64,000 nt of DNA. It comes from Coprobacter tertius (GTDB taxonomy: Bacteria; Bacteroidota; Bacteroidia; Bacteroidales; Coprobacteraceae). The notes beneath the pieces are model-generated. The model was not told the DNA's origin. It did not search any database and was given only the letters and a program-made list of their open reading frames with translations. Made by a program: the position numbers and the translations under genes. Shown here one piece after another: positions 43,220-52,173 of this stretch; positions within the stretch are counted from its first letter, which is position 1, and each line of letters opens with the position of its first letter. The stretch covers positions 310,001-374,000 of the forward strand of contig NZ_JANDHW010000001.1 of NCBI RefSeq assembly GCF_024330105.1. The letters are read 5' to 3'.

Positions 43220-43266
43220 ATAAAAAAAGGCGCAATAGATAAAAGTTGTATTGCGCCTTTTTTTAT
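43220..43266. terminator. Bidirectional terminator
   Basis: An 18-bp perfect stem with GGCGCAATA core, A run and T run, and an 11-nt loop lies between the convergent sirtuin and Na/Pi cotransporter genes. Confidence 0.8.
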
Positions 43267-43284
43267 CTATATTTGGGGATATGA

Positions 43285-45096
43285 TTAATTTATTTTACGT
43301 TTTTCTTTTACCGCTTCGATAACATTGATAATATAATCGCCCAGTTTTTCACATTCCGATATAATATCCATAAAATGAGTTCCCGACTGGTACTCATATT
43401 TTTTAGAATTTATATTTTCGATATTGGCTGTGCGTAACTGATTCCTGAAGTTGTTAATTTCCATTTCTTTATTATAGGCTTTGTTGAAATCGGCCTCGGT
43501 AACATCGTTACGTGTAAGAATAGAGATCATATTTTCGAGAGCTTCCGATACGAGCCGCATCATAACGTCGATATCGGCAATGATGCCTTCGGTAAATTCG
43601 GTTTTTGACTCTTGTTTACGTTGTAAAGTACGCGCCAAGTGGAAACAGGAGTCGCCGATGCTTTCAATTTCCGACGTCATCGTCAGCATGGCGCTTACCT
43701 GTAATTTACCGTCGTAACTTAAGCGTCCATCGGCTACATTATTCAGGTATGCGGCGATCTCGAGATCCATCCGGTCGCTTATTTTTTCATATTTCTCGAT
43801 ACGGCTGAATATCTTCGAGTAACTTTCGCTTCCTTCTTTCTCGTGTATCAGATCTCTAACCATTCCAAACATGCGGTTGGTACGTTCGGCAAAAACTCCA
43901 ATCTCTTTTTTAACTTGTAGAAGCGAAAGTTCGGAGGTCGATAAGAGGCCGCCCGATATAAACTTGAGTTGGAATTCTTCGTCGTCTTGATGTTTTACCT
44001 TTATCACTCGTGTGACAATATAAACATAAAAGTTTACAAACCATATCATGATGAGCACGTTGGCGATATTAAATACGGTGTGGAAAAGTGACAATGCATA
44101 CGATACCGTTACCTGCATTCCCTGGTACTGGCTTCTTAAAGCAGCTTCGGCCCCGGTAAGGTGGGCGTTATCGTTCGATATTTTATTAATAACATCCGGT
44201 CCCTGTTGTTGTATAAAGTTTATCAAGTCGGAAGGTGAGCCTCCGGTAAGTTCCCCGACCAAATATGCGATAAACCGGGTAAAAGGAAAAAATAATAATA
44301 ATACCCAGCATACGCCGAAGATATTGAACATAAAGTGAGCGAAAGCTGCTCTTTTGGCCGAAACGTTTCCAGAGATGGCGGCAAGATTGGCCGTTATGGT
44401 CGTACCTATATTTTCTCCTAAAACCATTGCCGCGGCTATATCGAAAGAAATCCAGCCTTTACTGCACATGATCAGGGTAATGGCCATGGTAGCACTCGAG
44501 GATTGTACGATAATTGTAATTATCGACCCAATGAGCAGGAACAGCAATACAGAAAGAAATCCCATATTGGTATATTCCGATAAGAAGGCGAGTATTTCGG
44601 GATTACTTTGCAGATCGGGAACCGAATTCTTTAAAAAGTCGAGACCCATGAATAGAAATGCAAAACCGATTATAAATTCTCCCCATGAGCGTCGGCGGCT
44701 GTTGCCTGAAAAAATGAACGGAATGGCTAATCCGATAAGCGGGATAGCGAAAAGACTTATGTTTACTTTAAATCCGAAAATCGAAATAATCCATGCGGTA
44801 ACGGTAGTTCCTACATTGGCGCCCATAATAACCGATATGGATTGTACGAGAGAGAGAAGTCCGGCGTTTACGAAACTCACCACCATGACAGTGGTAGCCG
44901 ATGAGGATTGAATGAGTGCGGTAATCAGTACTCCGGTAAGTACCCCGGTAAATCGGTTGGTGGTCATTGCCGTGAGAATGCTTCTTAACCGGTCTCCCGC
45001 TACTTTTTGTAGCCCTTCGCTCATGACTTTCATACCGTATAAGAATAAACCCAGAGAGCCGATGAGGGTCAAAAAGTCGAAAAAAGTGTACTCCAT
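43285..45096 (-). CDS. Na/Pi cotransporter family protein with PhoU-like C-terminus
   Basis: The 603-residue inner-membrane protein has two inverted Na/Pi-cotransporter repeats, each with the QSSSAT signature (ALIQSSSATTVMVV; IIVQSSSATMAI), and about 8-10 membrane segments up to residue 370. The cytoplasmic C-terminus (about 390-590) is a PhoU-like helical bundle. It couples sodium entry to phosphate uptake. PhoU fusion is common in bacterial members and may sense phosphate state. The gene is single and divergent from the nucleoside-kinase-like gene. A minus-strand TAnnTTTG box (TATTTTTG at 45181-45188) lies 85 bp upstream. Confidence 0.93.
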   Translation of the reverse strand: MEYTFFDFLTLIGSLGLFLYGMKVMSEGLQKVAGDRLRSILTAMTTNRFTGVLTGVLITALIQSSSATTVMVVSFVNAGLLSLVQSISVIMGANVGTTVTAWIISIFGFKVNISLFAIPLIGLAIPFIFSGNSRRRSWGEFIIGFAFLFMGLDFLKNSVPDLQSNPEILAFLSEYTNMGFLSVLLFLLIGSIITIIVQSSSATMAITLIMCSKGWISFDIAAAMVLGENIGTTITANLAAISGNVSAKRAAFAHFMFNIFGVCWVLLLFFPFTRFIAYLVGELTGGSPSDLINFIQQQGPDVINKISNDNAHLTGAEAALRSQYQGMQVTVSYALSLFHTVFNIANVLIMIWFVNFYVYIVTRVIKVKHQDDEEFQLKFISGGLLSTSELSLLQVKKEIGVFAERTNRMFGMVRDLIHEKEGSESYSKIFSRIEKYEKISDRMDLEIAAYLNNVADGRLSYDGKLQVSAMLTMTSEIESIGDSCFHLARTLQRKQESKTEFTEGIIADIDVMMRLVSEALENMISILTRNDVTEADFNKAYNKEMEINNFRNQLRTANIENINSKKYEYQSGTHFMDIISECEKLGDYIINVIEAVKEKRKIN

Positions 45097-45180
45097 TACA
45101 TTTAGTTTATTGGTTTTGTTGTTTTATATGAGACTTCTTGGTATATTAGCGTAAAATCTGTTACCGAACTAATTTTGATG

Positions 45181-45188
45181 CAAAAATA
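45181..45188 (-). promoter_or_regulatory. -7 box of the Na/Pi cotransporter gene
   Basis: TATTTTTG on the minus strand matches TAnnTTTG, with a leader of about 78 nt. Confidence 0.4.
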
Positions 45189-45274
45189 TAAAAAAATGAA
45201 ACATGCGCAATGTTACAACGATATGAAAATATATTCGGTAATGATATTAAGAATGCTTATAGTTTAGTTTATAA

Positions 45275-46963
45275 ATGGAGACAAGAAAAGATATAGATAA
45301 AAATATAGAAATAATAAGTCAGGACCTCGGTCATCGGGTTAAGGTAAAAGAGGGAAGCTCTTTAAAGGAGATATATCAACAGTTGGGGATACGGCTATCT
45401 TACCCAATATTATGTGCCCGGGTTAATAACAAAACGGAAGAACTCGACTACAGAGTATATAATCCTAAGCAAATAGAATTTATAGATATTACGCACCCTT
45501 CGGGCATGAGAGCTTATGTGCGTTCGCTTTGTTTTGTGCTATACAAAGCAATAGAGGATATAATGCCCGGCACACGGCTGCGTATCGAACATTCGGTGTC
45601 GAAGGGATATTATTGCGGCTTGGGGGATCGTATCGAGATTACACCCGAAATGGTTTCAGCCATTAAAAAAAGGATGTCGGAAATTGTAGATGCCGATTAT
45701 GCTTTTGAGCGAATCGAATGTCCTACTGCAGATGCTCTAAAGCTCTTCAAAGAACATAATATGCCCGATAAGGTGGCGCTTCTGGAATCTTCTCGTACGC
45801 TATACACGATATATTATAAACTCGATAATCTTATCGATTATTATTATAGCTGTTTGGTACCGTCTACCGGATATCTGAAAGTATTCGATCTGATTAAATA
45901 CAATGGTGGTTTGTTGTTGTTACCACCTTCCGAAACCGATCCTTCTCGAGTGGCGGAAGTGGTGAGGCAGGAGAAAATGCTCGAGGCTTTTAAGGAATAT
46001 GTAAATTTCAACCATATCGTCGGATTGAGTAATGTGGGAAATCTAAATCAGGCGATTAAACTGCGTAAAGCGACCGATTTGATAAAAGTTTCCGAAGCGT
46101 TGCATGAGAAAAAAATTGCAGGTATTGCCGATGAGATATATGAGCGTAATAAGAACGGAGGGGCAAGAGTGATTCTTATTTCAGGGCCCTCTTCTTCGGG
46201 TAAAACAACATTCTCTAAGAGACTTTCGATACAGTTAATGACCAATTTACTTGTACCGGTTACGATTTCTCTCGATAATTATTTTGTTAATCGGGATCAG
46301 ACCCCTCTCGATGATGATGGAGAATATGATTATGAGTCGTTATATGCCCTCGATCTGAAACAGTTTAATCACGATATAGAACGTTTACTTGCCGGAGAGG
46401 AGGTAGATTTACCTACTTATAATTTTGAAACCGGTCGTCGCATGTATCGGGGAAACAAATTACAGTTGAAATCTTCTAATGTACTTATTCTTGAAGGGAT
46501 ACATGCGTTGAATCCTGAGTTGACCCCACAGATTGACGATATGTATAAGTATAAGATATATGTTTCTGCGTTGACTTCTATTTCGATCGATGACCACAAT
46601 TGGGTACCAACGGGTGATAATCGGCTCTTAAGACGTATTATAAGGGATTATAAATACAGGGGATATACTGCTCAAAATAGTATTGCTCGCTGGCCGAGTG
46701 TGAGGCGAGGGGAAGAAAAGTGGATATTTCCTTATCAGGAAAATGCCGATGCGATGTTTAATTCATCTTTATTATTTGAATTATCTGTATTGAAACGACA
46801 TGCTGTACCATTGTTAAATGCGGTTCCGAGAGATTGTTCAGAATACGGAGAAGCCAACCGGTTATTAAAATTTCTCGATTTCTTTTTACCGCTTACCGAA
46901 CATGAAATTCCTCCGACATCATTGCTCAGGGAGTTTTTGGGAGGAAGTAGTTTCAAATACTGA
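45275..46963 (+). CDS. Uridine-kinase-like protein with N-terminal threonyl-tRNA-synthetase-like region
   Basis: The 562-residue cytoplasmic protein has two parts. Residues about 15-190 resemble the TGS and second additional domains of threonyl-tRNA synthetase (VKVKEGSSLKEIYQQLGIRL; GTRLRIEHSVSKGYYCGL). Residues about 285-500 are a P-loop kinase of the uridine kinase/phosphoribulokinase type, with Walker A GPSSSGKTTFSKR, SLDNYFVNRDQTP and LILEGIHALNPELT. No synthetase core is present. Proteins of this layout are often annotated nucleoside kinase. The phosphate acceptor is not proven. The next gene, a HAD phosphatase, starts 28 bp later and is probably co-transcribed. Confidence 0.88.
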   Translation: METRKDIDKNIEIISQDLGHRVKVKEGSSLKEIYQQLGIRLSYPILCARVNNKTEELDYRVYNPKQIEFIDITHPSGMRAYVRSLCFVLYKAIEDIMPGTRLRIEHSVSKGYYCGLGDRIEITPEMVSAIKKRMSEIVDADYAFERIECPTADALKLFKEHNMPDKVALLESSRTLYTIYYKLDNLIDYYYSCLVPSTGYLKVFDLIKYNGGLLLLPPSETDPSRVAEVVRQEKMLEAFKEYVNFNHIVGLSNVGNLNQAIKLRKATDLIKVSEALHEKKIAGIADEIYERNKNGGARVILISGPSSSGKTTFSKRLSIQLMTNLLVPVTISLDNYFVNRDQTPLDDDGEYDYESLYALDLKQFNHDIERLLAGEEVDLPTYNFETGRRMYRGNKLQLKSSNVLILEGIHALNPELTPQIDDMYKYKIYVSALTSISIDDHNWVPTGDNRLLRRIIRDYKYRGYTAQNSIARWPSVRRGEEKWIFPYQENADAMFNSSLLFELSVLKRHAVPLLNAVPRDCSEYGEANRLLKFLDFFLPLTEHEIPPTSLLREFLGGSSFKY

Positions 46964-46991
46964 TTGTAATATCTTTAAAACATACGAAATT

Positions 46992-47627
46992 ATGAAAATA
47001 AAACAATTGCTCTTTGATTTCGGAGAGGTATTGGTAAATCTGAGCCGAGAGAAATCGGTTAATGCGTTTCAGGCTTTGGGAGCGGAAATCGCGGATGACA
47101 TAGTTCCTGCGTCCTGGTCGTTCGGAGGGGTATTCGGTGATCTGGAGACAGGTCGTATCGACGAACGTAAATTTTATGACGAATTAAACCGGTGCTTGAG
47201 AATAAATGCGTCCGACGAGCAGCTTCGTGATGCTTGGAATGCTTTGTTACAGGATATTCCGCTTTATAAATTGCAATTGTTGAGGGAACTGAGGAAAGAT
47301 TTTCGGGTATATATGGCTAGCAATACGAATCGTTTACATATCGATTATACCCGCGATCGTCTTTTCAGAGATGAAGGCGGTACAATCGATGATTATTTTG
47401 ATAAGTTATATCTTTCATATGAAATGGGAGTTTCCAAGCCCGAAGCTGCTTTTTTCGAATATATTATAAAAGATGCCGGGATAAAACCCGAAGAAACTTT
47501 GTATTTCGATGACAGTCCGGCTAATATAGAGGCTGCTTGGCGTATGGGTTTCAGAGTATGTCCTGTTTCTCCACTCGATGATCTCGATAAATTGGTAGAG
47601 ACTTGTCTGCATACCAATCGTAAGTAA
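46992..47627 (+). CDS. HAD-superfamily phosphatase (subfamily IA)
   Basis: The 211-residue cytoplasmic protein has the HAD motifs: LLFDFGEVLVNLS (nucleophile Asp near residue 8), MASNTNRLH (motif II), the Lys in GVSKPEAAFFEYI, and YFDDSPANIEAA (motif IV acid pair). An inserted helical cap lies between motifs I and II. The start at 46992 (MKIKQLLFDFGEV) is chosen over an in-frame ATG at 46902 that lies inside the upstream gene. It resembles glucose-1-phosphatase or sugar-phosphate phosphatases, but the substrate is uncertain. It follows the nucleoside-kinase-like gene and ends at a terminator. Confidence 0.9.
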   Translation: MKIKQLLFDFGEVLVNLSREKSVNAFQALGAEIADDIVPASWSFGGVFGDLETGRIDERKFYDELNRCLRINASDEQLRDAWNALLQDIPLYKLQLLRELRKDFRVYMASNTNRLHIDYTRDRLFRDEGGTIDDYFDKLYLSYEMGVSKPEAAFFEYIIKDAGIKPEETLYFDDSPANIEAAWRMGFRVCPVSPLDDLDKLVETCLHTNRK

Positions 47628-47646
47628 TACTTTATAGATAATGTTT

Positions 47647-47690
47647 AAAAGTCCCGATCTTTTTCTTCTGAAAAGTCTATCGGGGCTTTT
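47647..47690 (+). terminator. Terminator of the HAD gene
   Basis: A 12-bp stem (AAAAGTCCCGAT with ATCGGGGCTTTT, one G-T pair) and T-rich tail, 20 bp after the stop codon. Confidence 0.7.
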
Positions 47691-47817
47691 ATTCTTAAGG
47701 GTGAGGCGGAGATGACTAAAAAGATCAGTCGTTTTTTTTGATATATAGGGGAGATTCTAAAAATAGATAAGCAGAAAGGTGATATCCTATTTAAAGGGGG
47801 TAAAATACAGATATAAA

Positions 47818-47845
47818 AAAAAGCGTCAACCACTTGACGCTTTTT
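47818..47845. terminator. Terminator downstream of initiator tRNA
   Basis: A 12-bp stem (AAAAAGCGTCAA and complement) with CCAC loop and T run on either strand, 6 bp past the tRNA 3' end on the minus strand. Confidence 0.7.
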
Positions 47846-47851
47846 ATCCAG

Positions 47852-47923
<72 letters not shown>

Positions 47924-48000
47924 ATGTTTGTGGATGCAAAAGTACAACAAATTATTGTGTTTGCAAGAGATATAATGTTAAATATGTAAAATCTTAGATG

Positions 48001-48705
48001 CTATTCAAAGTAGAACGATAAAACGACCATCTGAGAAGATATTTTATTATAGGCTTGCGTATATTTGTAATCGAGAGGATCTTGCAAGTCTTTTCGGTTG
48101 CGTTGCAGTACATTGCTTAATCCGAAACAAAATTTCAGCTCGGGAATAAGTTTGAAAAAAGGAAGATAAATATCACAACCCAATCCGATCTCGAGATAGG
48201 TATCGTAGGTTTTTAGTTGTAATAGTTCGTTTTTCTTTTTGGCCAGATCGAGAGTCGGACTTACTCCGGCAGTAATATAGGGTCTGTAATTATTTAACCG
48301 TTTCGAACTGAATTTAATATGCACGGGAAAGGCGAGATAATTGGATTTTATGTCATTATTTACTGTTTCTCCGGTATTGTTGTTCCGTATTTCTACTGTT
48401 TTATTCCCGAAATACATAGTAGGAGTGAATCTCATGCTCAAATATGGGTTTATGTATAAATCTGAAACGAGACCTACATTGAATCCCGGAGAGAAAGAGG
48501 GTATTTCGCTATAGAAACTATCCCCGTCGACAGTTACATTACCCGAATGGGAAAACCGAAGATCTTGTACATGAGTACCTACCGAAAAACCGAAATGCAG
48601 CCTCCGCTGATCGATGAACGGGGTAGTCTGCACTTTATTTTTTTGTGCAGATAACGGAGTTATCGTCAGTAGTAAAAAGAAAAATATACAGAGGTGTCTT
48701 AGCAT
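48001..48705 (-). CDS. porT: PorT-like outer-membrane beta-barrel protein (type IX secretion)
   Basis: The 234-residue protein has a signal peptide (MLRHLCIFFFLLLTITPLSA) and a predicted 8-strand outer-membrane barrel ending in an aromatic residue (MVVLSFYFE). Size, the RRLHFGFSVGTHVQDLRF block, and SYLAFPVHIKFSSKRLNNYRPY-type strands match the PorT family, part of the type IX secretion system of Porphyromonas-like bacteria. This fits the C-terminal sorting-like tails of two secreted proteins in this window. Homologues also occur in species without full type IX secretion, so function depends on other por/gld genes not seen here. Confidence 0.78.
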   Translation of the reverse strand: MLRHLCIFFFLLLTITPLSAQKNKVQTTPFIDQRRLHFGFSVGTHVQDLRFSHSGNVTVDGDSFYSEIPSFSPGFNVGLVSDLYINPYLSMRFTPTMYFGNKTVEIRNNNTGETVNNDIKSNYLAFPVHIKFSSKRLNNYRPYITAGVSPTLDLAKKKNELLQLKTYDTYLEIGLGCDIYLPFFKLIPELKFCFGLSNVLQRNRKDLQDPLDYKYTQAYNKISSQMVVLSFYFE

Positions 48706-48855
48706 ATGTCTTTTTTCAGAATGTATTTAGATAAACGGTAAATCGGGTGGCTTATTGTTTGTAAAGATAATATTTTGAATGGCATTTTCCGGTATGTTTG
48801 ATTTTTATCGATGCTTTTAAGCGCAATAACGTTTCGGAAAAAAAACATCTCTTTT

Positions 48856-48886
48856 TTTGATAGGAATGATAAAACTATTATTTTTG
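48856..48886 (+). promoter_or_regulatory. Consensus promoter of the ferredoxin gene
   Basis: TTTG (48856-48859), a 19-bp spacer and TATTTTTG (48879-48886) match the Bacteroidetes promoter fully; the leader is about 39 nt. Confidence 0.75.
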
Positions 48887-48931
48887 CAGAACACATAATT
48901 AGTACTAATTCTTAAATTAAACTTTAAAACA

Positions 48932-49099
48932 ATGGCTTACGTAATTAGTGATGATTGTATTGCTTGTGGAACTTGTATCAGCGAGTGTCCGGTAGAAGCT
49001 ATCTCTGAAGGAGATAAATACAGTATCGATCCTGATACTTGTGTTGATTGTGGTACCTGTGCTGGTGTTTGCCCGACAGAAGCAATTCACCCGGCTTGA
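48932..49099 (+). CDS. Two-[4Fe-4S] ferredoxin
   Basis: This small gene encodes 55 residues. It has two bacterial ferredoxin motifs, CIACGTCISECP and CVDCGTCAGVCP, each with the CxxCxxCxxxCP pattern that binds one [4Fe-4S] cluster. It starts MAYVISDDCIACG, as clostridial-type ferredoxins do. It is a low-potential electron carrier in the cytoplasm, probably for pyruvate or other oxoacid:ferredoxin oxidoreductases and hydrogenase. It is monocistronic, with a consensus promoter and a terminator close to the stop codon. Confidence 0.97.
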   Translation: MAYVISDDCIACGTCISECPVEAISEGDKYSIDPDTCVDCGTCAGVCPTEAIHPA

Positions 49100-49126
49100 T
49101 CCAGAGCATACGATCTGCAAAAATAA

Positions 49127-49161
49127 GAAACCCGCTTATAGTTTTACTGTAAGCGGGTTTC
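49127..49161. terminator. Bidirectional terminator
   Basis: A 15-bp stem with one G-T pair (core ACCCGCTTA) and TTTTA loop, shared by the ferredoxin gene and the convergent GH3/beta-lactamase gene; T-rich tail on the plus strand. Confidence 0.75.
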
Positions 49162-49166
49162 TTGTT

Positions 49167-52154
49167 TTATCGAACCATAGATTTATAAATTATCGATTGT
49201 ATACGTGGTCTTATATTGAGAGTCATAAGTGCAGAATTCCACCGGTGTGCATAAACACGGTTACTTAAGAAAATATATAACAGGTCATTCTCCGGATCTA
49301 CCCAAAACGCGGTTCCGGTAAATCCGGTGTGCCCATATACCGATGCTGGGGCCTCTTCACATGTAGGACTTGAATTGGGTTTATCGATATCAGGTTTATC
49401 AAATCCTAATCCACGACGGCTCCGGTTGCTATTGGTTTTGGTAAAGACTTCTACTGTATGTTCCGATACGTATTGTTCGTTGCCATATTCTCCTTTATTC
49501 AACCACATTTGTAGCAATTTGGCCAGGTCGTTTGCATTGGAGAATAAACCGGCGTTACCGCTTACTCCTCCTGTAAAGGCTGCTAACTCATCATGCGGAT
49601 ACCCGATGAGAATTTGATGTCGAAGGAACTCGTCATTTTCGGTCGGGGCGATATCGTTCTTAGAGACGGACTCGAGCGGATGGTACATTGTATGGTAGGC
49701 GCCCAAAGGCCGGTATACATTCTTTTCAAGAAATTTATCGATGGGTTGACCCGTTATATTTTCAACTGCTTTTTGTAATAAAATAAAATTAAGACAGCTA
49801 TATTTATAATTTCTATTTTCTGATGGCACGATATGGGTTATTCTATTGAAAATTGTATCGGGTAATGAGGATACCGTATAAAGATGTTCGGCAATTTTAA
49901 GTGAAAAAGTATTGGAAAGTGTGTCGGAAAACAAGTCTTTCCGTAATTTGGCATTTTTATTAGCGTAAAATCGGTTATCGATTTGTATACGATAATTTGC
50001 ATCTCGTTTCCCTTTAAATAAAGGTCCGGTAAAGGTAGCACTATCTATAACAATAGGATATATGGGTATTATAGGAGGCAATCCTGTCTCATGAAAAAGA
50101 GCATCTTTTACCGTGATTTGTTTCATTTCTTTATTTTTGTTGAGCTGGGGTATATAACGGGACAATTTTTGATTAAGTCCTATTTTATGGTCATTATATA
50201 ATTCCATTACAGCCGGTATGGTCGCTGCCGCTTTGGTAAGAGATGCAATGTCGTATAGATCGGTGTTGGTTACAGGATGAGTGCCTGCATAGTCGAAAGC
50301 TCCGAAAGAGCGATTGTAGATTACTTTGCCCTTATGTGCCACTAATATCTGGCATCCGGGGAAAGCCTTGTTCTCGATACCTTCTTTTACAATGGCGTCT
50401 ATTTGCGAAAGGGTACGACTATTCATTCCGACTTCTTCAGGAATGGTATAACCGAGACGTGACGGTTGTTTTTTTATACCGTTTCCAGCAGTATAAAGAT
50501 TCTTTACCGTGACCGGTATTTTGCCTCGTGCTCCGTAACCTCCGAAAAGTACTTGTGCGGCGTATTCCTGTGTCAGATCGTTATTTTCATAAGCCAGCAC
50601 TACGGCACTGGCGTTTTTTATAAGTCGACTGTACGTTTTCATCTGATATGGAGAGATGAAAAATACCAAAATAGGTTTTTTGCCTTTACATAGATTTTCT
50701 GCAATTTGGGCATCTGCGACTTTGTTCGAAAAAATTCCGACGATAAGGGTATTGCAATCGGCTAATTGGTTCGAATTTCCTTGTTGTTTACTTTTGGAGG
50801 TGGAAAACACTGTCGTTTTTGCAGAAATCTCGGTATAATTGCCGATCATGTTCTGCCAACTTTCGGCTTTTTGCTGACCGACGGAAATTATACCGATTTT
50901 TCGTTGATCTAGTTTTTTCAAGGGCAGCATATTGGTCGAGTCGCTCAAAACTGTAATCGACGATTCTATTAACTGACGTTTTAGTCGTTCGGTTTGAGGA
51001 GTATTCAAATCCTGTTCCAGATTGGTCAGTGAAATGTATTGCGGTTTGTTCAGACCTAATATATATTTATATCTTAATATCTTCAAGCATTTTTCTTCGA
51101 TGAGTTTGTGAGGAATTTTTTCGTCGGAAATGGCTTTTAGTAACTCTTTGAATTTAGTTTCTGGAGCAAGAGGTTTTACAAACATATCGTTTCCTGCCAG
51201 TAACGCTTTAGTAATGAGTCCGGGAATATCCGATGCTCCTTTCATCTCTAATCCGTCTGTGAATACGAGTCCCTTGAATTTCATTTTTTGCTGAAGCAAT
51301 GTGTCGGTAATAGAGGGGGATAATGAAGCCGGTAGGTTGGTGTAGGGATCGAGAGCTGGAACATGTAAATGACCGATCATCATACCTGATAAGCCGGCGT
51401 TGATGTAACGGCGGAAAGGAAGTAATTCGAATTTTTCGAGATGTTCAAGACTATGATTTACGGTAGGTAATGTTTTATGAGAATCTTCTGATGTATCACC
51501 GTGACCCGGAAAATGCTTTGCTACCGAAAGAACCCCTTCACTCTCTATTCCTCGTGCATAGGCGATGCCCTTTTGGGCTACGGCTTCGGGCACTTCTCCA
51601 AAAGACCGGCGTCCGATGACCGGATTGTTTTCGTTACTATTGACATCCAGTACCGGTGCGAAATTTACATGTATGCCCATACGTCTGCACTGCCTTCCCA
51701 CCTCTTTCCCATAGGCATAAATAAGGCTATCATTTGTGATAGCCCCTAATGTCATGTTAATCGGAAATCGAGGTGCGTCGGTAAGCCGCATCGAAAGTCC
51801 CCATTCTCCGTCGAGTGTGATCATTAAAGGAATCGAAGCTAAAGATTGACTGTAATTGGTAAGTTCGACCTGGTTTTTTACCGTACCTTTAGTAAAAAGT
51901 ATACCGCCTATTTTGAGATCTTGTACGTATTTGCGGATCAGTTCTTTATTTCTTGCCGAAAGATTTACATCCACACCTAATACGAATAATTGGCCTACGC
52001 GTTCATTGAAAGACATCGAATCGAAAACCGAATCGACCCATTGATTCATCTTTTCCCGATCTATTTGGGAGAACATATTCGGTTCTTTAGTCTGAGGTAG
52101 TGTAAAACTGCATAAAAGTAGGTAAATAAATATTATGTGAATATATTTGGGCAT
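49167..52154 (-). CDS. GH3 beta-N-acetylglucosaminidase-like / serine beta-lactamase-like fusion
   Basis: The 995-residue exported protein has a signal-like start (MPKYIHIIFIYLLLCSFTLP). Residues about 45-360 are a GH3 domain of NagZ type, with KHFPGHGDTSEDSH (the histidine/aspartate loop) and LVFTDGLEMKGA (nucleophile Asp). A GH3 C-terminal-like domain spans about 390-570. Residues about 590-990 are a class C beta-lactamase/penicillin-binding-like serine hydrolase, with SLTK (SxxK) and HTGFTGT (HxG-type third motif); the second motif reads YSCLN. This fusion is common in Bacteroidetes and is thought to act on peptidoglycan fragments in the periplasm. It is last in an operon with the split 5'-nucleotidase genes (19-bp gap). 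Confidence 0.92.
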   Translation of the reverse strand: MPKYIHIIFIYLLLCSFTLPQTKEPNMFSQIDREKMNQWVDSVFDSMSFNERVGQLFVLGVDVNLSARNKELIRKYVQDLKIGGILFTKGTVKNQVELTNYSQSLASIPLMITLDGEWGLSMRLTDAPRFPINMTLGAITNDSLIYAYGKEVGRQCRRMGIHVNFAPVLDVNSNENNPVIGRRSFGEVPEAVAQKGIAYARGIESEGVLSVAKHFPGHGDTSEDSHKTLPTVNHSLEHLEKFELLPFRRYINAGLSGMMIGHLHVPALDPYTNLPASLSPSITDTLLQQKMKFKGLVFTDGLEMKGASDIPGLITKALLAGNDMFVKPLAPETKFKELLKAISDEKIPHKLIEEKCLKILRYKYILGLNKPQYISLTNLEQDLNTPQTERLKRQLIESSITVLSDSTNMLPLKKLDQRKIGIISVGQQKAESWQNMIGNYTEISAKTTVFSTSKSKQQGNSNQLADCNTLIVGIFSNKVADAQIAENLCKGKKPILVFFISPYQMKTYSRLIKNASAVVLAYENNDLTQEYAAQVLFGGYGARGKIPVTVKNLYTAGNGIKKQPSRLGYTIPEEVGMNSRTLSQIDAIVKEGIENKAFPGCQILVAHKGKVIYNRSFGAFDYAGTHPVTNTDLYDIASLTKAAATIPAVMELYNDHKIGLNQKLSRYIPQLNKNKEMKQITVKDALFHETGLPPIIPIYPIVIDSATFTGPLFKGKRDANYRIQIDNRFYANKNAKLRKDLFSDTLSNTFSLKIAEHLYTVSSLPDTIFNRITHIVPSENRNYKYSCLNFILLQKAVENITGQPIDKFLEKNVYRPLGAYHTMYHPLESVSKNDIAPTENDEFLRHQILIGYPHDELAAFTGGVSGNAGLFSNANDLAKLLQMWLNKGEYGNEQYVSEHTVEVFTKTNSNRSRRGLGFDKPDIDKPNSSPTCEEAPASVYGHTGFTGTAFWVDPENDLLYIFLSNRVYAHRWNSALMTLNIRPRIQSIIYKSMVR

Positions 52155-52173
52155 ATTATAGAGTTTCCTTATG

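Noticed and set aside
44354-44911. A 185-codon plus-strand frame inside the Na/Pi cotransporter gene
   Set aside because: It is the complement of a membrane protein with intact QSSSAT motifs; the long antisense frame reflects codon bias.
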